A DNA stretch of 64,000 nucleotides from Bacillus sp. SD088 (lineage in GTDB: Bacteria > Bacillota > Bacilli > Bacillales > Bacillaceae_C). Both the position numbers and the translations under genes were made by a program. Location: NCBI RefSeq assembly GCF_017355205.1, contig NZ_JADIJK010000019.1, forward strand, positions 1 through 64,000, written 5' to 3'. Of this stretch, positions 17,212 to 23,829 are shown one piece after another. Positions within the stretch are counted from its first letter, which is position 1. Each line of letters opens with the position of its first letter. The notes beneath the pieces were generated by a model that was not told the DNA's origin, made no database searches, and saw only the letters and a program-made list of their open reading frames with translations.

Positions 17212-17877
17212 GTGTACAAAAGACCTGATATGGCCCAATATCCTTTTTTAAAAGGACAGAGTCATTTTTATCATCATGGTGTCTTTAGAGGCAACAGATT
17301 CGACGCGGAAGTTGGGATGGGAAACGGTAACTTTGACGGGCAAGGCAGACCTCATATCTTCGCAGGCAAAGAATCCGGTGAGGATACTAGTGGTGAACGT
17401 TTCTTCGGGCGTGGTGATCTCAAGATTGTCTTATTAAAATTGTTACAAGAACAATCAAGACATGGATATGGATTAATCAAAGAGCTTGAGGAAAAGTTTA
17501 AGGGGCTTTATTCGCCTAGTCCCGGTTCTGTTTATCCTATTCTACAGATGCTTGAGGATCAAGATTTAGTTAATGTAATCAAAGAAGGTCGGAAAAAAGT
17601 TTATCATCTTACAGATGAGGGGCAAGCCTTTTTGAAAAAAAACCAAGATGAAGATCCTGTTAACTCAAGAATGAATTTGCTTGAAAATGTGGACTTGGAC
17701 GAAATTCAGACTTTAAGATCTGACATTCAGGGTTTAATCCATGAATTTTTCAAGGTGGGCCGTCAAGCTATAGAAAAGCCCGAAAAGAAGGAACAACTAC
17801 AAAACCTGCTCGAAAAAACACGGGCAGAGCTTTTGAAAATAGTTGATGACGAAGAGAAAAACTCAGATGGACAATAA
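17212..17877 (+). CDS. PadR-family regulator with N-terminal extension (YqjI-like)
   Basis: A 221-residue protein. Residues 1-60 are a Gly/His/Phe-rich extension (GQSHFYHHGVFRGNRF); then comes a PadR winged helix: RFFGRGDLKIVLLKLLQEQS, HGYGLIKELEEKFKG, YSPSPGSVYPILQMLEDQ, GRKKVYHLTDEGQAFL. A C-terminal coiled-coil-like helix would mediate dimerisation. The extension ahead of the domain recalls E. coli YqjI, whose N-terminus binds metal, but it lacks the cysteine/histidine density of YqjI. GTG 17212 is chosen from AGGAGG with 8-base spacing. It is likely co-transcribed with the VOC gene. Confidence 0.75.
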   Translation: MYKRPDMAQYPFLKGQSHFYHHGVFRGNRFDAEVGMGNGNFDGQGRPHIFAGKESGEDTSGERFFGRGDLKIVLLKLLQEQSRHGYGLIKELEEKFKGLYSPSPGSVYPILQMLEDQDLVNVIKEGRKKVYHLTDEGQAFLKKNQDEDPVNSRMNLLENVDLDEIQTLRSDIQGLIHEFFKVGRQAIEKPEKKEQLQNLLEKTRAELLKIVDDEEKNSDGQ

Positions 17878-17906
17878 TTTATAAAAATATATAAGGAGAC
17901 TTTAAA

Positions 17907-18281
17907 TTGACAATTACACTTAACCACACAGTGGTATTCGCTAAAAATAATGATAAAGCTGCACACGAATTTGCAGAGAATATGGGCCTAAAACTTAATG
18001 GTTATGAAGGGATAGACAATAAGTTTGCAGAAGTGCAAGTTAATGACGATCTTTCTGTTTTCTTTATGACAATCGAGGATGATACTCCACAACAGCATTT
18101 GGCTTTCAGTGTTGATGGACATACTTTTGACCAGATTCATGAACAACTTCGTAAAAGGAATGTAGCTTTTGGGAACAGCCCGTTTAAAACAGAAAATCGA
18201 CGCACAGATCACCCATTTGCTTCCCGTGGGTTGTTTTGGACCAATTTAGATGGTTGCCTATTTGAAGTTATGACTGATTAG
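17907..18281 (+). CDS. VOC-family (glyoxalase-like) protein
   Basis: A 124-residue single VOC module pair: TLNHTVVFAKNNDKAAHEFA at the start, LAFSVDGHTFDQIHEQLRKR in the middle and GLFWTNLDGCLFEVMTD at the end. VOC proteins include metal-dependent lyases, dioxygenases and antibiotic-binding proteins. Candidate metal ligands are His 7 and the late Glu of FEVMTD, but the substrate is unknown. The start codon is TTG with AAGGAGA 7 bases upstream. It is 29 bases after the PadR gene and probably its regulated partner. Confidence 0.7.
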   Translation: MTITLNHTVVFAKNNDKAAHEFAENMGLKLNGYEGIDNKFAEVQVNDDLSVFFMTIEDDTPQQHLAFSVDGHTFDQIHEQLRKRNVAFGNSPFKTENRRTDHPFASRGLFWTNLDGCLFEVMTD

Positions 18282-18366
18282 CCATAATCAATGTTGATAA
18301 AAACGTTGGATATTGCAAATATGGACTCTTTGGTTCTGCCTCAATCGGGCGCGATTTTTGAACATC

Positions 18367-18412
18367 AAAAGCCTAATTCCTCGCCAAAAACAGGCTGGAA
18401 TTAGGCCTTTTT
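18367..18412 (+). terminator. Terminator after the VOC gene
   Basis: AAAAGCCTAATTCC pairs with GGAATTAGGCCTTTTT. Confidence 0.85.
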
Positions 18413-18435
18413 ATCCTACGTTATTTAAAATCTCC

Positions 18436-18526
18436 TTGGTAAATATGGTGGCAACAGGTGGTAAGTTCTGTGGCAATCACTGGTAAAAAAGATGACACAA
18501 GTGGTACAATTCCGTGGCCATAATCA
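18436..18526 (-). repeat. Cassette inverted repeat, right end
   Basis: Reverse-complement partner of 15050-15150, with GTGGCAACAGGTGGTAA, TGTGGCAATCACTGGTAA and GTGGTACAATTCCGTGGCC blocks ending in ATAATCA. Confidence 0.7.
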
Positions 18527-18533
18527 CTTAGGA
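18527..18533 (+). repeat. Target-site duplication, right copy
   Basis: CTTAGGA directly after the last base of the cassette, identical to 15043-15049. Confidence 0.7.
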
Positions 18534-18585
18534 AAGTGAAGAACAATAAAAGATACTTCCTTTATGAACATTAAATATGAAATAG

Positions 18586-18617
18586 ATAGACACTTCAAAT
18601 CGAGGTGTCTATTTTTT
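18586..18617 (+). terminator. Terminator before the transfer module
   Basis: ATAGACACTTC pairs with GAGGTGTCTAT, followed by TTTTT. Confidence 0.8.
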
Positions 18618-18679
18618 ATGTAATTATTTAGAAACAGACAGTTGTTGTAACCAAAATTAAATGAAAAGGAGAACGCCGC

Positions 18680-18883
18680 ATGATGTCTATGAATGAACAG
18701 GAAATATACGAAGATAATGTCTTGGAATGGATTGAAGCTCATTCCATTATGAATGAGGTTGAAATTGAAGATTATCCATTTTTTCTTCATGGAAAATTGG
18801 TGCGTGATAAACAAGGTGAAACAATGGTTGTGTTTTGGTATGTGATTTATGGACGAGTAGATTATCATTTTCAAGACGCATAA
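18680..18883 (+). CDS. Small conserved ICE protein (orf24 position)
   Basis: A 67-residue acidic protein (MSMNEQEIYEDNVLEWIEAH to VIYGRVDYHFQDA) at the head of the transfer module, where Tn916-like elements carry their first small gene. AAGGAG lies 10 bases before the first of two adjacent ATG codons. No domain of known function was recognised. It is probably co-transcribed with the following transfer genes. Confidence 0.65.
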   Translation: MMSMNEQEIYEDNVLEWIEAHSIMNEVEIEDYPFFLHGKLVRDKQGETMVVFWYVIYGRVDYHFQDA

Positions 18884-18896
18884 GGAGTGATGAATC

Positions 18897-18956
18897 ATGC
18901 AGACGTTTAACTCTCGTTCCCCCCCTACTCCCTTTACGTCTAATTATAAACCATGA
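18897..18956 (+). CDS. Possible 19-codon leader peptide between orf24 and orf23
   Basis: TAAGGAGTGATGAATC before ATG 18897 is a good ribosome binding site. The frame codes MQTFNSRSPPTPFTSNYKP and a stop. Its proline-rich composition and place just ahead of the DUF961 genes suggest a leader peptide, but homology was not recognised. Confidence 0.35.
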   Translation: MQTFNSRSPPTPFTSNYKP

Positions 18957-18990
18957 ATTAAAAACTAAAATAAGAAAAGAGGTCTGTATC

Positions 18991-19305
18991 GTGGAATTAA
19001 AATATGTAATCCCAAACATGGAAAAAACCTTTGGAAACCTAGAATATGCAGGAGAAGGCAAAGTCGAACAGCAACGGATTAACGGACGGATGACAACCCT
19101 ATCTCGCAGTTATAATCTTTATTCAGATGTTCAAAGAGCAGATGATATTGAAGTCATACTCCCTAATGAAGCTGGCGAAAAATTCTTTGAACATGAAGAC
19201 AGTGTAAAATTAGTCAATGCAAGAATCACCGCAGAGGGCTATAAAATTGGTGATCGAGGTTTTACAAACTATAAATTACATGCTGACGATATCGTCAAAG
19301 CATAA
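18991..19305 (+). CDS. Tn916 Orf23-like protein (DUF961/YdcP)
   Basis: A 104-residue protein beginning MELKYVIPNMEKTFGNLEYA, the hallmark N-terminus of the YdcP/Orf23 group of DUF961. It belongs to the start of the conjugation operon in Tn916 and ICEBs1; its biochemical role is not defined. The start codon is GTG 18991, with AGAGG upstream. It is followed 13 bases later by a paralogue (Orf22-like). Confidence 0.85.
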   Translation: MELKYVIPNMEKTFGNLEYAGEGKVEQQRINGRMTTLSRSYNLYSDVQRADDIEVILPNEAGEKFFEHEDSVKLVNARITAEGYKIGDRGFTNYKLHADDIVKA

Positions 19306-19318
19306 GGAGGATTCACAC

Positions 19319-19699
19319 ATGAGATTAGCACAAGGCATTATCCTAGATAAAGAAAAAACCTTTGGATTATTGAAGTTTTCGGCATTACGACGTGAGGTCT
19401 TTCTTCAAAATGAGGATGGAACGGTATCAACCGAAGTGAAGGAACGTACCTATGATTTGAAATCAAGAGAGCAAGGTCGAATGATTCAAGTAAGCATTCC
19501 TGCTTCTATTCCGTTAAAGGAATTTGATTATAATGCAGAGGTGGAAATGATAAATCCTGTCGCTGATACCGTTGCAAACGCCACTTTTCGTGGTGCAGAT
19601 GTGGATTGGTTTATCAAGGCAGATGACTTGGTGTTGAAAGAAAAAGCTGCACCTGTTGGCGATAAATCTGTAAAGAAGCCAGTTGATAAGGATAAATAA
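19319..19699 (+). CDS. Tn916 Orf22-like protein (DUF961/YdcO)
   Basis: A 126-residue protein. MRLAQGIILDKEKTFGLLKF corresponds to the KTFGxLxF motif of its neighbour Orf23, so the two are paralogues. TAAGGAGG before ATG 19319 supports the start. The tail is lysine-rich (KKPVDKDK). It is encoded 2 bases before orf21 and is a standard part of the Tn916 transfer operon. Confidence 0.85.
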   Translation: MRLAQGIILDKEKTFGLLKFSALRREVFLQNEDGTVSTEVKERTYDLKSREQGRMIQVSIPASIPLKEFDYNAEVEMINPVADTVANATFRGADVDWFIKADDLVLKEKAAPVGDKSVKKPVDKDK

Positions 19700-19701
19700 A
19701 T

Positions 19702-21042
19702 ATGAAGTTTTTTAAAAGACGAGGGAAACGGATTAAAGCAAAAGACGCTTCCCTCGTTTTTCAATTTGTATTTATATCGGTAGTTGGTGTATGGCTTCTT
19801 ACCTTTATTCCTTTTCACTTGTCATTTTTACTAACTAGTAAGTGGCAGTTAGAGGTTTTTCAAACCCATTTTATCAGCTCTTATGGATTGATGACACTGC
19901 TTATCAGTCTTGTTTTAACAGCAACTTGTGCCTTAGTCTATTATCGGTATGGCTATAACCATTTCAAACAAATTATTCATCGTCAAAAACTCGCAAAGAT
20001 GATCTTAGAGAATGGCTGGTATGAAACGAAACAAGTCACGAAAGAAAGTTTCTTTAAGGACATCCCTTCTGATAAAGCAAAGGAGAAAATCAGCCATTTT
20101 CCTAAGATGTATTATCGTTTTGAGAAAGGGTTATTGCATATTCAGGTAGAGATTACGCTCGGAAAGTTTCAAGAACCGCTTTTAAACTTGGAAACAAAAT
20201 TGGAAAGTGGTTTGTATTGTGAACTGATCTCAAAAGAATTACATGATTCCTATGTGGAGTATGTGCTTTTCTATGACATGATCGCAAACCGTATTCCGAT
20301 TAATGAAGTTGTAGCACAAGATGGCAGCTTAAAACTCATGGAATCTATGTATTGGGAATATGATAAGCTCCCTCATATGCTAATTGCTGGCGGAACAGGT
20401 GGCGGAAAATCGTATTTCATTCTTACACTCATTGAAGCTCTACTCAAAACAGACGCAAAACTATATATATTAGATCCGAAAAATGCTGATTTAGCTGACT
20501 TAGCTACCGTCATGCCTGATGTGTATCACAAAAAGGAAGATATAAAGGCATGTATTGACCAATTTCATGAAGCCATGATGGCTCGAAGCGAAGAAATGAA
20601 GCAAATGGAAGGTTATAAAACAGGGGAAAATTATGCCTATCTGGGCTTATCCCCACACTTTTTAGTCTTTGATGAGTATGTCGCCTTTATGGAACTACTT
20701 ACATCCAAAGAAAATACAGTCGTTTTAAGCAAATTGAAACAGATTGTCATGCTAGGTAGACAAGCAGGTTTTTTCCTAGTCTTAGCCTGCCAGCGACCCG
20801 ACGCAAAATATCTTGGAGATGGAATAAGGGATCAGTTTAACTTTCGGGTAGCTCTTGGTCGAATGAGTGAGCTGGGGTACGGAATGATGTTTGGAAGCGA
20901 TGTACAAAAACAGTTCTTTCTCAAACAAATCAAAGGACGTGGATATGTCGATAAAGGCGATAATGTCATTTCTGAATTTTACACACCCTTAGTCCCAAAA
21001 GGACATGACTTTTTAAAAGAAATTGGTAAATTATCTAGCTAA
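19702..21042 (+). CDS. FtsK/SpoIIIE-type coupling ATPase (Tn916 Orf21, ConQ-like)
   Basis: A 446-residue inner-membrane ATPase that links the relaxase-DNA complex to the type IV secretion channel. Two N-terminal membrane helices (VFISVVGVWLLTFIPFHLSF and LMTLLISLVLTATCALVYYR) precede the cytoplasmic motor. Walker A is AGGTGGGKSYFI near residue 233, Walker B is FLVFDEYVAFM, and VLACQRPDAKYL is the sensor region. Length and order match Tn916 Orf21. The gene ends directly before oriT. Confidence 0.92.
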   Translation: MKFFKRRGKRIKAKDASLVFQFVFISVVGVWLLTFIPFHLSFLLTSKWQLEVFQTHFISSYGLMTLLISLVLTATCALVYYRYGYNHFKQIIHRQKLAKMILENGWYETKQVTKESFFKDIPSDKAKEKISHFPKMYYRFEKGLLHIQVEITLGKFQEPLLNLETKLESGLYCELISKELHDSYVEYVLFYDMIANRIPINEVVAQDGSLKLMESMYWEYDKLPHMLIAGGTGGGKSYFILTLIEALLKTDAKLYILDPKNADLADLATVMPDVYHKKEDIKACIDQFHEAMMARSEEMKQMEGYKTGENYAYLGLSPHFLVFDEYVAFMELLTSKENTVVLSKLKQIVMLGRQAGFFLVLACQRPDAKYLGDGIRDQFNFRVALGRMSELGYGMMFGSDVQKQFFLKQIKGRGYVDKGDNVISEFYTPLVPKGHDFLKEIGKLSS

Positions 21043-21048
21043 AAGGCT

Positions 21049-21144
21049 GCCCAGTGCAGCGACGTGCGAAGCGAAAGTCGCTGCACTGGGCTAAGCCTGC
21101 GTGGCGACAGCCACGCCTTAACCCCCCATTTCTAACAGGGGGGT
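21049..21144 (+). other. oriT: Origin of transfer (oriT)
   Basis: Three inverted repeats are stacked between orf21 and orf20, the known oriT position in Tn916 and ICEBs1: GCCCAGTGCAGCGAC/GTCGCTGCACTGGGC (21049-21091), GCGTGGC/GCCACGC (21099-21116) and ACCCCCC/GGGGGGT (21121-21144). The last, with TCTAACAGGGGGGT, is close to the nick region described for ICEBs1 and Tn916. It should be the site cut by the relaxase. Confidence 0.85.
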
Positions 21145-21212
21145 AGAAAAACAATAGGAAGCTGTTTCAAAAACCCATAAACGCCTGATAGCACAAGGAT
21201 TTGAAACACATT

Positions 21213-21254
21213 AAAAAGATGTCGGCTTTGAGTTCCTAGTTGACATCTTTTTTT
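21213..21254 (+). terminator. Terminator-like hairpin between oriT and the relaxase gene
   Basis: AAAAAGATGTC pairs with GACATCTTTTTTT around an 18-base loop. It lies 17 bases before the relaxase start, so it may separate or attenuate relaxase expression from upstream transcription. Confidence 0.65.
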
Positions 21255-21271
21255 AGTTGGGAGGAATGCAA

Positions 21272-22474
21272 ATGAATCAAGTTCCTTGGTATCAAGTATT
21301 AAAAGACAAACGATTAGAATACGGTGTATCACAAAATAAGCTGGCAGTACACGTTGGTATTACAAGGCAATACGTAAGTGAAATCGAGACAGGAAAAGTA
21401 ACTCCTTCCGATTCCCTACAAACTGCTTTGTTTGATGTTCTGGAACAATTTAATCCAGACGCTCCGTTAGAAATTTTATTTGATTATGTGCGAGTTCGTT
21501 TTATTACCACTGACCCACTTCCAGTCATTGAAGATATTTTACAGTTGAAAATGGAATACATGTTACATGAGGATTATGCTTTTTATTCGTACCTTGAACA
21601 ATATGTTTTTGGCGATATTGTGGTCATGGTTTCGCCTGATGAGGACAAAGGTTGTCTGCTTGAATTAAAAGGAAAAGGATGTCGGCAGTTTGAAAATTTT
21701 CTACTCGCCCAACAGCGAACATGGTTTGATTTCTTTGTTGATGTCTTTCGTGTCGGTGGTGTATTTAAGCGTATTGACCTTGCCATCAATGATAAGACAG
21801 GCATATTAGATATCCCCTTTCTCACAAAAAAATGTCACAACGAGGAATGTATTTCTGTTTTCCGAAGCTTTAAAAGTTATCGTTCTGGTGACTTGGTACA
21901 TGGGGAAGATAAACCTGATATGGGAAACAGCCTATATATCGGCTCGTTAAAAAGTGATGTATACCTGTGTATCTATGAAAAAGACTATGAACAATTTATC
22001 AAATACGGGTTGTCACTGGAAGATACAGAGGTGAAAAATCGCTTAGAAATCCGATTGAAGAATGATCGTGCCTATCATGCGATTGTCGATTTAATGACCT
22101 ACGAGGACGCTGGACGAACCGCTTTTTCGATAATCAATCGTTATATCCGTTTTGTAGATAAGGATGAGAAAAAGCGACGCAGCAGTTGGAAAGTCAATGC
22201 CGTATGGCAGCGTTTCTTAGATTTAGGAGAAAACCGAAAAATATCGTTAACCACAAAACCTGAACCGTATAACTTTGATAAAACATTACGGTGGTTAGCA
22301 AGACAAGTCGCACCCACTTGGAAACTGGCAACGAAGCTGGATGAAGTCAATAATACAACGGTGATGAAGGACATGTTGACACAAGCAACCTTAACAAAAC
22401 GTCATCAAAAATTGCTTATGCAGCAGGTAATGGCGACCGAAGATGTGATTCAGATTTTTAAAGATGAAGTATAG
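21272..22474 (+). CDS. Relaxase (Tn916 Orf20, MobT / Rep_trans family)
   Basis: A 400-residue protein that nicks oriT and starts rolling-circle transfer and replication. An N-terminal XRE helix-turn-helix (YGVSQNKLAVHVGITRQYVSEI) is followed by the Rep_trans domain: FFVDVFRVGGVFKRIDLAIND holds the metal-coordinating acid region, and YEKDYEQFIK with EIRLKNDRAY carries the conserved catalytic-region residues of pT181-like Rep proteins. ATG 21272 is picked because GGAGG ends 7 bases before it; an ATG at 21266 is too near. It follows oriT directly, as in Tn916. Confidence 0.92.
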   Translation: MNQVPWYQVLKDKRLEYGVSQNKLAVHVGITRQYVSEIETGKVTPSDSLQTALFDVLEQFNPDAPLEILFDYVRVRFITTDPLPVIEDILQLKMEYMLHEDYAFYSYLEQYVFGDIVVMVSPDEDKGCLLELKGKGCRQFENFLLAQQRTWFDFFVDVFRVGGVFKRIDLAINDKTGILDIPFLTKKCHNEECISVFRSFKSYRSGDLVHGEDKPDMGNSLYIGSLKSDVYLCIYEKDYEQFIKYGLSLEDTEVKNRLEIRLKNDRAYHAIVDLMTYEDAGRTAFSIINRYIRFVDKDEKKRRSSWKVNAVWQRFLDLGENRKISLTTKPEPYNFDKTLRWLARQVAPTWKLATKLDEVNNTTVMKDMLTQATLTKRHQKLLMQQVMATEDVIQIFKDEV

Positions 22475-22489
22475 AAAGGAGCCACGCAC

Positions 22490-22711
22490 ATGAATTTTGG
22501 ACAGAATTTGTATAATTGGTTTTTGGACAACGCTCAATCCTTAGTGTTAATGGCAATTGTGGTCATTGGAATTTATTTAGGATTCAAACGAGAGTTTTCT
22601 AAATTAATTGGATTCCTCGTTATTGCTTTAGTAGCTGTCGGATTAGTTTTTAACGCAGCAGGAGTTAAAGATGTGTTATTAAATCTATTTAACAGAATCA
22701 TAGGGGCTTAA
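22490..22711 (+). CDS. Tn916 Orf19-like small membrane transfer protein
   Basis: A 73-residue protein with two hydrophobic segments (SLVLMAIVVIGIYLGFKR and LIGFLVIALVAVGLVF) split by a short charged loop. Size, topology and position between the relaxase and ArdA genes match Tn916 Orf19 (TcpD-like), a component of the conjugation channel. AAAGGAG precedes the start. Confidence 0.8.
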   Translation: MNFGQNLYNWFLDNAQSLVLMAIVVIGIYLGFKREFSKLIGFLVIALVAVGLVFNAAGVKDVLLNLFNRIIGA

Positions 22712-22876
22712 ACGTAACGTTTGTTTGTGGAAGATAAGTACTTTCCTTATGTTCTGCAAACAAATGTTGATCCAAACGGTAGTGCGGAAGGGATTAATAA
22801 GCCTATTTTATGTACCAGCGAATATCTTGCAGGTGCTTTTTTTATGTCTATTTTTACAAGAAGGATGTGATAACCA
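22712..22876 (+). other. Candidate single-strand origin (sso) before ardA
   Basis: The gap holds a TTTGTTTG/CAAACAAA inverted repeat with a smaller nested hairpin, followed by conserved-looking sequence up to the ardA ribosome binding site. Tn916-like elements need a single-strand origin, and a structured gap between the relaxase and channel genes is a plausible place for it. This is inference from structure and position only. Confidence 0.3.
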
Positions 22877-23377
22877 ATGGACATGCAAGTCTATATAGCA
22901 AACCTCGGAAAATATAATGAAGGCGAACTGGTCGGTGCTTGGTTTACGCCACCTATTGATGTAGAGGATGTAAAAGAACGAATCGGGTTAAATGGTGAAT
23001 ATGAAGAATACGCTGTGCATGATTACGAGCTGCCATTTGAAATCCATGAGTACACGCCTATTTCAGAAATTAATCGGTTATGCGACATGGTACAAGAAAT
23101 CGAAGGTACTCCCTTATATGACGCTCTTTCGGACATTCAAAGTTACTGGTTTAATAGTGTGGATGAATTACTAGAAAACCAAGATGATATTATTTGTTAT
23201 TCGGATTGCGACAGCATGGAAGATGTTGCAAGGTATTTAATAGAAGATTCTGGCTCAATGGGAGAAGTTCCAGCTTATCTCCAAAATTATATTGATTATC
23301 AAGCTTATGGACGTGATTTAGAAATTGGAGCTAACTTTCTGGTGACGAATCATGGGGTATTTGAATATGTCGGATAA
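22877..23377 (+). CDS. ardA: ArdA antirestriction protein (Tn916 Orf18)
   Basis: A 166-residue strongly acidic protein starting MDMQVYIANLGKYNEGELVG. ArdA dimers mimic bent DNA and block type I restriction enzymes, protecting the element after entry as single strands. The sequence is rich in Asp and Glu (ENQDDIICYSDCDSMEDVAR), as needed for DNA mimicry, and the C-terminal YLQNYIDYQAYGRDLEIG segment is typical. Length equals Tn916 ArdA. Confidence 0.92.
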   Translation: MDMQVYIANLGKYNEGELVGAWFTPPIDVEDVKERIGLNGEYEEYAVHDYELPFEIHEYTPISEINRLCDMVQEIEGTPLYDALSDIQSYWFNSVDELLENQDDIICYSDCDSMEDVARYLIEDSGSMGEVPAYLQNYIDYQAYGRDLEIGANFLVTNHGVFEYVG

Positions 23378-23436
23378 ATTGGAAGGCAGCTTGTTTCCTA
23401 ACAGGCTGTTTCTTTCTTTGGAAAGGATGAATCGAA

Positions 23437-23829
23437 TTGAAGAAATTAAAAAGCTACACTCGTATTTGGTCAGTCGAAAAAGTCATTTATGCAATCAATG
23501 ATTTTAGGTTGCCCTTTCCCGTTACGTTTAACCAAATGACATGGTTTGTACTTTCTCTTTTAGTCGTGATGTTACTCGGAAACCTCCCTCCACTCTCTTT
23601 GATTGATGGTGCGTTATTAAAATATGTTGGCGTTCCCGTACTCCTAACATGGTTTATGAGTAAAAAGAGTTTTGATGGGAAAAAGCCGTATGGATTTCTT
23701 AAATCCGTAGTGACCTATTACTTTCGCCCAAAAATGACGTATGCAGGCAAAACGGTAAAACTTCAAAAACAAAATTTCGATGAACCAATCACTGTTGTAA
23801 GGAGTGAAGTACATGGGCTATCCAATTAA
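23437..23829 (+). CDS. Tn916 Orf17-like transfer protein (TcpE family)
   Basis: A 130-residue protein with a hydrophobic core of two helices (MTWFVLSLLVVMLLGN and LKYVGVPVLLTWFMSKKSF) and basic ends. Family, length and position upstream of the VirB4-like ATPase match Tn916 Orf17/TcpE, part of the conjugation channel. The start is TTG 23437, 4 bases after GAAAGGATGAATC; its 3' end overlaps orf16 by 17 bases. Confidence 0.82.
   Translation: MKKLKSYTRIWSVEKVIYAINDFRLPFPVTFNQMTWFVLSLLVVMLLGNLPPLSLIDGALLKYVGVPVLLTWFMSKKSFDGKKPYGFLKSVVTYYFRPKMTYAGKTVKLQKQNFDEPITVVRSEVHGLSN

Larger units (their letters stand above)
15050..18526. mobile_element. Non-autonomous cassette with IS21-like ends (3,477 bp)
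   Basis: The left end (TGATTACAGCCACTGAAATG onward) and the right end, read on the other strand (TGATTATGGCCACGGAATTG onward), are imperfect inverted repeats that stay similar for about 100 bases, with repeated TACCAC blocks. Immediately outside both ends is the same 7-base word CTTAGGA, a target-site duplication. Repeated ACCAC/GTGGT blocks inside the ends and a duplication of this size fit IS21-family elements. No istA/istB transposase lies inside; instead there is an SDR, a TetR, a PadR and a VOC gene. It inserted between the defence operon and the transfer module of the ICE. Confidence 0.75.

Noticed and set aside
18430-18530. CRISPR-like array from repeated GTGGTAA words
   Set aside because: The words are unevenly spaced, have no spacers of constant length, and mirror the other end of the cassette; they are terminal inverted repeats.
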